This document shows positions 56,660-64,000 of a DNA stretch of 64,000 nt, piece after piece. Under the pieces are notes generated by a model. The model saw only the letters and a program-made list of their open reading frames with translations, made no database searches and was not told the DNA's origin. The first letter of the stretch is position 1. Each line of letters opens with the position of its first letter. The stretch is from Calliphora vicina (lineage: Eukaryota > Arthropoda > Insecta > Diptera > Calliphoridae): the NCBI RefSeq assembly GCF_958450345.1, contig NC_088780.1:29535667-29599666 (forward strand). Reading direction: 5' to 3'. The position numbers and the translations under genes were made by a program.

Positions 56660-57075
56660 TAAAATGTGTATGACCTTTGACCTCTAAGTTTCAAATATTA
56701 CTTTTCAATTTTTCTAATAGTTGTTGTTTTAAACTAATCAATAAATATAACATATATGATAATATTTTCATGAAAATCGCAAATAAAATTTAAATGACCT
56801 TTGACCTCAAGACATCAAATATCAGTTTTATTCAAATTATACAATAAATACCAAAAAAATTTATAATTTTCTTGGAAAATACCAAATATAATGAACAGAA
56901 CTTTGACCCGCACAAAGAAATGTTTAAGATTTTAATTTAAAATTGTTATTTTCCACTTTTCGAATAGTTTTTGATTTAAATTGCCACAAAAAGGAATTAA
57001 TACAAAGAATCTTAGAATATTTTCTTGGAAAATCTGAAATCTAACAAATTTAACTTTGACCTGAAAAAGGAAATT
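56660..57075. repeat. Degenerate tandem repeat with DR1 (TGACCTTTGACCT) motifs
   Basis: TGACCTTTGACCT occurs perfectly at 56671..56683 and 56795..56807, with degenerate versions near 56898 (AACTTTGACCC) and 57050 (TTAACTTTGACCT). The reverse complement AGGTCAAAGGTCA is a perfect direct repeat with one-base spacing. Between the motifs are related A/T blocks (TTTTCTTGGAAAA, AATATCA). A third perfect motif is at 59426..59438. Confidence 0.6.
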
Positions 57076-57363
57076 CGTATGATTTTCATTTAAATTTCAT
57101 AGAATTTGCGAATACTGTCAATGTCATGGTTTTTACCACGATCTTAGCATTTTGGATACTTTTACTTTAAATAATAGTTCTCAAATTCATTAATAGCACG
57201 GTGCTACGATGGAAGAAAAAACTTGGAAAACGACCTAGCGTAGGTTATAGGGCTTGCTGTGTACATTACAAATTGTGTAAAAAAAAATTCAAAAACACCC
57301 TCAGATTCAGAAGTTATTCTGAAAAAACCGTTTTCAGTGATGTTCGTCAACTTATCGATCTGT

Positions 57364-57632
57364 TACTACGTTTATACGTAGCCTATTCGCAGATAAAAAT
57401 TATTTGCAATTAACAAAAACGCAATGAAATATTTATAAAACGTCTTAATAAACTAAAAGCGTTAAAACATATGGCAATGCTTAATATCTTATTTGCAAAT
57501 AGTGTCGTTAATCAGGAATTGTTTTCGTGGGTTTGCTATTCGCAATTAAAAAATTAATTCACTGTTTATGCGGCATTTTTTTCTAATTGCAATATTTTTA
57601 TTTGCGAATAAGCCGTGCGTATAAACGTGGTA
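57364..57632. mobile_element. 269-bp TIR MITE
   Basis: The left TACTACGTTTATACGTAGCC and the reverse complement of the right end TACCACGTTTATACGCACGG share about 50 bp, continuing into TATTCGCARATAAAAAT and TTGCAATTA. No target duplication was resolved. No ORF. Confidence 0.65.
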
Positions 57633-57983
57633 TGCAACTCAGTCAGTTTTTGTCCGACTTTAAATTAGTTAACGGGGTTAGCAAGAAAACTGATTACGCT
57701 TTAAAAGTACGTGCAGTTTTTTTTATACATTTGTAAGTTATTAGTATTGTTTTTCTTAAGAATATCTAAAATAAAAACAAAATTTATCAACTTTTTTGAT
57801 TTTAGTCGCTTTTCATTGCTTATTTTGATATGAAAGTTTATAAAACTTTATACCCACATATATAGGAAATTTAGTTCTTAATAAAACATGTTTTTAATTA
57901 TACAAATCGGATTAAAATTGTAAAAGTTATTCAACTTTTAATTAACATAATTAAATTTTAATTAATATAATTATTAACATATT
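57633..57983. other. AT-rich unassigned sequence
   Basis: Nothing recognised. Confidence 0.4.
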
Positions 57984-58594
57984 TATACACTTCACCAAAT
58001 TATACTTTAAAATAAATTTTTTTAAATATTTTTAGGTAAACAAAATTTAATTTTATTTTAATTGTTTTTCAAAAATTTTTTTTTTAAATTGTTTTTTAAA
58101 AATTTTTTTAAAATTTAAAAATTTTTTTTTTTGGAAAAAAAATTTATAACAAATAAAATTGTTTGATGAAAAAAAAATTCGGGTTAAAAAATTTTTTTCC
58201 CGATTTTGACCCATTGTAGGTCCAACTTACTATAGCCTTATCTACATCGTTGCAATGGACTTTGAAATATCTATCATTAGATATCCATATTGTCTATATT
58301 AATGACTTAGTAATCCAGATATATGAACCGATTTTGCTGATTTTAAATAGCAAACTTCTCGAAAGCATGTCTGACAGAATTATTGAAGATTTGGATCCCG
58401 AAGATATCTGGGGTCTTCAGAAAATTGATTTCAACAGACAGACGGACGGACAGACGGACATGGCTTAATCGATTCCGCTATCTATAAGGATCCAGAATAT
58501 ATATACTTTATAGGGTCGGAAATGAAAAATGTAGAAATTACAAACGGAATGACAAACTTATATATACCCTTCTCACGAAGGTGAAGGGTATAAA
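57984..58594 (-). mobile_element. Helentron-like subfamily 1, copy 6 (minus)
   Basis: Left CACTTCACCAAATTATACTT, A/T linker, GACCCATTGTAGGTCCAACT, ATATTGTCTATATTAATGAC, GACAGACGGACGGACAGACG, CAAACGGAATGACAAACTTA, and ACCCTTC ... GAAGGGTATAAAAA at the right. The CTTACTTG hairpin end is missing. It includes the ATCTTCGGGGATCC-type variant also seen in copy 2. Confidence 0.7.
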
Positions 58595-59139
58595 AAACAA
58601 AAAAAATATTTGTAAAATTTTGAATTTACAAGGTAAATTTTTTGGATCTTTTTTCAAAAAAGTTTAATAACTTTTTCAAATATAAACCGATTTTAACAAG
58701 TAATATCTCATTTTTCCCATATAAAGTTCTCTTTAAAACACTGTCCAAAAAAGAATAGGTTTTTATAGAAAAAAATTTAAATAACTATTTTTGAATTTGA
58801 AAAATTATTAAAAAAATAAAGCGAAACTTTTTATAAAAACTTACGCAATTTTTTCGATATACATTTTATGAAAGCTTAATTCTTTGTCTATTCATAATTG
58901 TTTAAAATTTTGAAATCGCCATAAAAATGTGTGAGTTGAGTGGTACTAAAGTACTATGACCTGCCCTAAAACAGTTTTTTCAAAATAACTCAAAATTTTG
59001 AGGGTGTTTCAAAATCATTGGAAACGGTTTTAGTATGTCCTCACCTAGGCCTACAACCCCCATTAGGTCGCTTTTCAAGTTCTGACAAAAAGTGTCATTT
59101 TGTAGCAGAGTGTAGTTTTTTATTTAATAATTTGGTTAT
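58595..59139. other. AT-rich unassigned sequence
   Basis: Nothing recognised. Confidence 0.4.
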
Positions 59140-60055
59140 TTTAAAAATAACCAAATCTTTTATTTAATTCTAAAGAAAACTCAATTTGAAACAATTAAAA
59201 TACATTTTGATGAAATTTGTTTAAATAAATTAGCAAATATTTCATTGTAGTCGTAAAACAACCTATATCATGGAAAATTTCAAGTTTAATAAATTCACAT
59301 TTAAAATTTATTAAATTGCATTTAAATTATCTTTAAAAATTTAGCAAACAATTTGTGCTAACTTGAATCGAAACGATTTAGAAAATTTATATCTTTTTGA
59401 TAAGGTAATTTATAATTCTTAAGTATGACCTTTGACCTCGCTAGCGAAATTTGCAGTATTTATATATAAAACAATTATTTTCAACACAATTAATAATTTT
59501 TTATTAAAATTATCAAAAAGCCTTAAATAAAAAATAACCTTTGCCAACTAATATCGAATATTTTATATGTCGTTGGAAAGGTAATTTATCATGAATTTTA
59601 ATCTCGTTAAAATTTTAGAAACAAATTTTAATTTTATTTTCATTTGAAATAACAATTTTCATTTTAGACAGCAATTTTTGATACCAAATATTTCATTGTA
59701 ATCATAAAAATACCCAAATATGCATAATTAACCTTCGACCTTTTTCGCACGAATTTTAGAGTTTTATGAAACATTGATTACTAATCCATTATAATTAAAT
59801 CATAAATAGATACGACATTTGAATATAGAAATGCTCTGCTTGCAAATATAAATAATTTTTGAATTCAAGCATAGATTTTTAATAAATTAGCGCAAAAAAA
59901 TACAAAATTTTACTTTACATTTATTAAAGAAAATCAAATACAAAAAATTACCTTTGTTGGAATTTGTAATCACATGAATATATTTTAAGAAAATGTGTAA
60001 AAAATACTAATGACCAATTAGAATTATATCTACTTTTATAACCAACAGCAAAACA
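59140..60055. repeat. Degenerate repeats related to 56660..57075
   Basis: Blocks such as AAATATTTCATTGTAGTCGTAAAA (59232, and with changes at 59687) and ACCTTTGACCTC/ACCTTTGCC/ACCTTCGACC recur. One perfect TGACCTTTGACCT is at 59426..59438. Unit length is irregular. Confidence 0.5.
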
Positions 60056-60084
60056 TTTGCCGCAGACCCACATAAGTTTATACA

Positions 60085-60375
60085 ATCTGCGTCTTCATAA
60101 GATTCTAAGACGATCTAGCAATGTCCGTCCGTCTGTTTGACTGTTGGAAACACGATAGGGCCCAAACGAATGCTGCTCGCTGACAGAAATGTTCAACAAA
60201 TACTCTCTGTTGATAAAGTTTGTTTGGTATTTGGATTTCACATAGCCCCCATACTATTTGATCAGCCATAAATATGTTGATTATGCGCCAATCCTGATAA
60301 AACTTTGCACAAAGTAGTTCTAATTACTGCGAAATTATATTGTAAAGTATGGCGAAAATCAGACAACATTTGTCC
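60085..60375 (+). mobile_element. Helentron-like subfamily 3 relic
   Basis: GATTCTAAGACGATCTAGCA, a GTCCGTCCGTCTGTTTGACT run, AGCCATAAATATGTTGATTA and ATGGCGAAAATC match 18065..18270. Truncated at both sides. Confidence 0.5.
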
Positions 60376-60386
60376 CTAGTCCCCTA

Positions 60387-60560
60387 GTCAAGCCAATATC
60401 TGATACTCTCTTCCAAAGTGAAGCGTATCCAGAGAGAGCATTCTACATCGATCAAAACAATTAGTAGACCGACGCGGCATAGTCTGGACTATAAAAAATT
60501 CGACATTTTCGAAACTATAATGTTCAATAACTAAGTGAGAATATATGATATTATACACGC
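60387..60560 (-). pseudogene. Mariner fragment, 3' coding joined to 5' leader
   Basis: TCAAGCCAATATCTGATACT, GAAGCGTATCCAGAGAGAGC and GGCATAGTCTGGACTATAA match the C-terminal coding part of 50863..51660. At about 60500 it jumps to leader sequence (AATTCGACATTTTCG, ATTATATGTTCAATAACTAAG-type). Almost the whole transposase is deleted. Confidence 0.65.
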
Positions 60561-60757
60561 AGTAATTTTTAATTCATACAATATAATATAAACTTGACTT
60601 TTGACCTTTTAGAAGAAATTAGTACTATAACGAATAACTTTGAATTGATTTTATATATTTTATATTTCGTTGGAATGCTTATTTACCATAGATTTACAGC
60701 TTTAATTATATAAGAAAAATACTTAGAATTTAAATTTTTCAAAATCTTGAAAATTGT

Positions 60758-61115
60758 CATGTACGTGACATTTGTACAGCTATAGAGTGGAATAGATTTT
60801 GAAATATAATTTGGTCTTTATGTTCCATTCATAGGGTACTATATTTTTAAAAAAATAAGTTCTTTCGAAACATTGTTGTCCAAAATATCGCGCGAAATAA
60901 GGGTATATCGTACGTGACATAAATCGGAAGTAATTTTGAGATATATGTAGAAATATGCGAAAATTTGCGAATGGTGAGAGGCATTATGTTTTGTTTTAAT
61001 TTCATAAACTAAATCAAATATTTTTCTGTTACAATCCGTCATATTTAAATAAAAACAATCTTTGGATTATTTTATAATAAATCAAATTTAATATCGTACG
61101 TGACATACCGTACTC
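60758..61115. repeat. Three direct copies of a GTACGTGACAT motif
   Basis: TGTACGTGACATTTGTAC near 60760, TATCGTACGTGACATAAATC near 60905 and TATCGTACGTGACATACCG near 61092, all in the same orientation. The function is unknown; they could be sub-terminal repeats of a transposon whose ends were not found. Confidence 0.45.
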
Positions 61116-61179
61116 GACATATTTTTCTCTTATAGTAAAACAATATATATTCTATAAATAGTGTATTTAAAAATTTAAC

Positions 61180-62131
61180 AAGTAAGAAAGTATGTTCGGT
61201 CAAGCAAGACCATATAATACCCTACACTAAGGCCCTAATTTTGTAAATCACGTCACCAAAGTGATATTTATATGGAAAGCAAAAACAAAATTTCAAAAAT
61301 TTTAAAAATTTGTTTTTGTTTTATATACAAAATTTTCAAATTATGAAAGGCAAATCAACGCTTGAATTTTGGTGCGTTTGTTCTGTTATGAATTTGTATA
61401 TAAAACAAAAACAAATTTTTAAAATTTTTGAAATTTTGTTTTTGCTTTCCATATAAATATCACTTTGTGATGTGATTTACAAAATTAGGGCCTAAGTAAA
61501 ATAGCAACAATTTTTTCCTTTAAAATTTCAATAATTTATATTTTTGTGTGATTTTCGGAAGTGGGCCTTATATGGAAGCTATGACCAATTATGGACCTAT
61601 CACCATGAAATTAGGTCGTGTAATTTATGTCTATATTAAAGTTAACTATGTTGAATTTTGTGTTTATACCAACATTTTTAAGTGATTTATGCACGTTAAA
61701 GTGATTTTCGGAAGGGGGTCTATATGGAAGCTATGACTAATTATGGACCAATCGTAACAAAATTTGGTGACATGAATTTTGTATATATGAAACTTATTTG
61801 GAGCGCAATTTGTGGAGATACATTCATAAATTAAACATTTATGACCGATTTGGGAAGGACATTTGTATGGGGGTAGGTGAAATAATGGACTGATTTCAGC
61901 CAGTTTCAATAGGCTTGGTCCTTGGTCCGAAAAAATAATATGTACCAAATTTTATCGAAATATCTTCAAAATTGCGACCTGTACTCTGCGGACAAGGTTT
62001 ACATGGACAGCCAGCCGACCAGCCAGCCAGACTGACGGACGGACGGACATTGTTTAATCGATTCAGAAAGTGATTCTAAGTCGATCGGTATATTTTAAAG
62101 TGGGTGCTATGATGGTGTAGGGTATAAAAAT
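61180..62131 (+). mobile_element. Helentron-like subfamily 2, near complete
   Basis: Starts AACAAGTAAGAAAGTATGTT with ATATAATACCCTACACTAA, has three ATTATGGACC(A/T)ATC blocks spaced about 170 bp, TCGAAATATCTTCAAAATTG, GACTGACGGACGGACGGACA and AATCGATTCAGAAAGTGATT, and ends GGTGTAGGGTATAAAAATA. Left TACCCTACAC and right GTGTAGGGTA are complementary. It is interrupted by the foldback MITE. Confidence 0.65.
61231..61492. mobile_element. Foldback MITE with TAA target duplication (PIF/Harbinger-like)
   Basis: 262 bp. Two arms of about 103 bp start GGCCCTAATTTTGTAAATCA on both sides and differ at only a few positions, around a loop of about 55 bp. TAA on each side (61228-61230 and 61493-61495). 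The undisturbed site CCTACATTAAGTAAA in the sibling element at 20698..20712 supports the duplication. A TAA duplication and GGCC-starting ends fit PIF/Harbinger (Tourist) MITEs. The near-identity of the arms suggests recent insertion or arm homogenisation. Confidence 0.85.
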
Positions 62132-63906
62132 AAATAGCAAAATATATACTCGGTTTCAATAAACAATTTGATAATAGCAAAAAAACAATCAGAGTAAAAT
62201 TAATTTCATATTATATGCTAATTGGGAGTTCGAAATTTTGCTCTCTGAGGCAAAGTTGTAGCCCTTGTCATAAAGAACAAAACTTGTAAACATACAAAAT
62301 CAAAAAAAAACTTCATCTTCAAGATCAAAATCGCAAAAAAGTTTAAAAAATTCGGTTTTTTCTGAACTGTTTGCAAGATTGAGGAAATGATCACTTTTTT
62401 GGGCCCAAATTTTTGGGGGCCCATAAAAAAAAAGTGCACGACTTTAGGGAAAACTTGAAGACACACATATTTTTTTTGTCTTTTATCACGTAGTGATGTC
62501 CGTATATGGTTTTATTTCCATGACTCAAAAAATTACACACAGAGTAAGTAAATCAATCGGATTATAAGTCAGCCTGAAAGCCTCTTTATTATTATTGGTT
62601 ATCAGTAATACGGGCGGTATGTAGTAGCCATTACTAAGTATGTTAATCAGTAATGACATCACTTTAATAATATTTTATGGTTATAAAGCAGAGTATAGTT
62701 AATTCACATATTCCTTAATTAAACAAATTAAATTTTATTATTCAAATTTTAAACTCAAAAAAATACCATATCCTTTTGTCATACAATCTGCTTTTGTCAT
62801 TATATTTATATTTAATTCATAGTGTTTTAAAGCAAATTACTAAAGACAGAATTTTCAATTAAAAAAAAATTAGAAATCTTCTTGTTAACAAACCCTTTAA
62901 AATGTTAACTTTCCTTTCATAAAATATTAATTTTCTCTACAATATCCTTAAATTCAGTTCATCTATAACATTTTATATTTATGTCATTTAAAATAAATAA
63001 ATATTTTATTTCCTACAGTCTTATTATTATTATACTATGAATTTTAGTTTTCAACAAAAAAAAAAATAAAAATACAAAAAACATAGAACTCTTATGTCTT
63101 AATCAAATATTTATTTAACCGGAAACAAAATGGAACAGAACCCTAACAGTTTTTTTTTTGTATAGCAAAGAGTGAGGTGCTTCAGAGAGTGCTTTGTTGG
63201 TTGTACAATTTTATTATCTGTTTGTCCTACTCTATTTACAAATCATTAGTAAAATAAAAGTGAAACATATACTTTATATACTACATAAAAACTATATATA
63301 AATTCAACATTAAATACATAGCAGGGTACCTTAAATAAATATCCATGTATTTATTATGTCTTGTTGGCAGCTATAGCAACAATGAACAAAAAAATAACCA
63401 AACTGAACTGAACTATGAAAAAAGCAAAGTAAAGATTATAGTATACATTTTCACACGCCTACTTTCACTTTGCTAAAAACTGCCTCATTAGTAGTGGCAA
63501 AAAACTCTATGTATTCAGTATGTGTGTCTTGTTTTAAAGATTTAATAAGAAATAATGGTTTGGGTGAGTTATAAATAAATAATATTCATAGCAGAGGAAA
63601 TCATCAGTCATATAGTACCATAAGCCTGGCTGGCCCACATTTCCTTCAACCATTTTAACACAAATATCAGTGAATGTATGTTTTATTTGAAAAAAAAAAA
63701 ACTTTTATGAAAAGAAAGAGAATGTTCTCGTAATTTTTTTTTAACTTAGATAAATGACTACAAATACGTGTGTGCAAGTACAATTGTGTAGAATACCTGG
63801 CATAAGTCATGCATTTGCAAGACTCAACCAACATTGTTGGCAAACTTATGATTACAAAACTGGTGAACTCTTCAGAAAGTTCTTTGTTTTGTATATGATT
63901 ACGCTG
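62132..63906. other. AT-rich unassigned sequence
   Basis: Contains the short dispersed repeat at 62590..62650 (GGCGGTATGTAGTAGCCATT). Otherwise no gene, RNA or element ends; ORFs at 62218..62466 and 63667..63909 (minus) lack recognisable domains. Confidence 0.4.
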
Positions 63907-64000
63907 CACAGTGGGACAGAATCAACATATTTTGGAAATAAATCTAGGATTTCTAAACGGCTGATCCGTTAGGTATAAAATTTGACATGGTCATAGCCAA
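63907..64000 (+). mobile_element. CACAGTGG-ended element entering the window edge
   Basis: Starts CACAGTGGGACAGAATCAAC and aligns with the minus strand from 47352 over its whole visible length (GGAAATAAATCT, TTTCTAAA, AAATTTGA, ATAGCCAA). Truncated by the window end. Confidence 0.6.

Noticed and set aside
57201..57413. 70-residue plus-strand ORF with basic N-terminus
   Set aside because: No recognisable domain and it runs into the left arm of a MITE.

Overview
This window looks like non-coding, transposon-saturated DNA from a brachyceran fly, probably a calyptrate (blowfly- or muscid-like). The base composition is very AT-rich. There are long A/T runs, CAA/TTG microsatellites, mariner relics, and several copies of a repeat that ends in a short hairpin followed by CTTACTTG, which resembles the DINE-1/Helentron elements of flies. 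I see no operons, bacterial-type genes, rRNA or CRISPR. The only uninterrupted ORF with a recognisable product is a 234-codon transposase at 52438..53142. Nearly all other recognisable coding matter is broken transposase.

Layout. 0-9 kb: a Tc1/mariner relic, then two mariner pseudogenes in opposite orientation that share flanking sequence, one of them interrupted by a Helentron-like insertion; also a TTAA-flanked MITE. 9-14 kb: foldback and TIR MITEs, then about 2.6 kb of degenerate TATAGTCTG-type tandem repeat carrying a transposase fragment, a Helentron relic and a small MITE. 14-17.4 kb: a TTAA-type MITE split by a 1,250-bp element with CACAGTG ends and a 5-bp target duplication, then a candidate 5'-UTR exon and a tRNA-like (SINE-like) sequence. 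17.4-28 kb: Helentron-like families, a second CACAGTG-family copy, and one half of a segmental duplication that was hit by two TTAA-type MITEs. 28-38 kb: three arrays of a hairpin-rich satellite (about 475-bp and 240-bp periods). Between the second and third array sits a strong candidate recursive-splice site. 38-48 kb: fragments of the above families and the second, 'empty-site' half of the duplication. 49-54 kb: two deletion derivatives of a DD41D-type mariner-like element, one inside a 155-bp tandem array. 54-64 kb: further Helentrons, repeats that carry perfect DR1 (nuclear-receptor-type) motifs, and a near-perfect foldback MITE with a TAA target duplication.

Interpretation (inference). 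The + strand signals fit the interior of a very long intron of a + strand gene: a strong 3' splice site leading into a 696-nt A-rich exon that ends ATG|GTAAAT (16502..17197), and, 17.5 kb further on, a CAG|GTATGT junction with a second 5' splice site 59 nt downstream. The rest is intronic or intergenic repeat. The most useful biology is the recursive-splice candidate, the hairpin satellite around it, and the nested insertions whose sibling copies preserve the pre-insertion sites.
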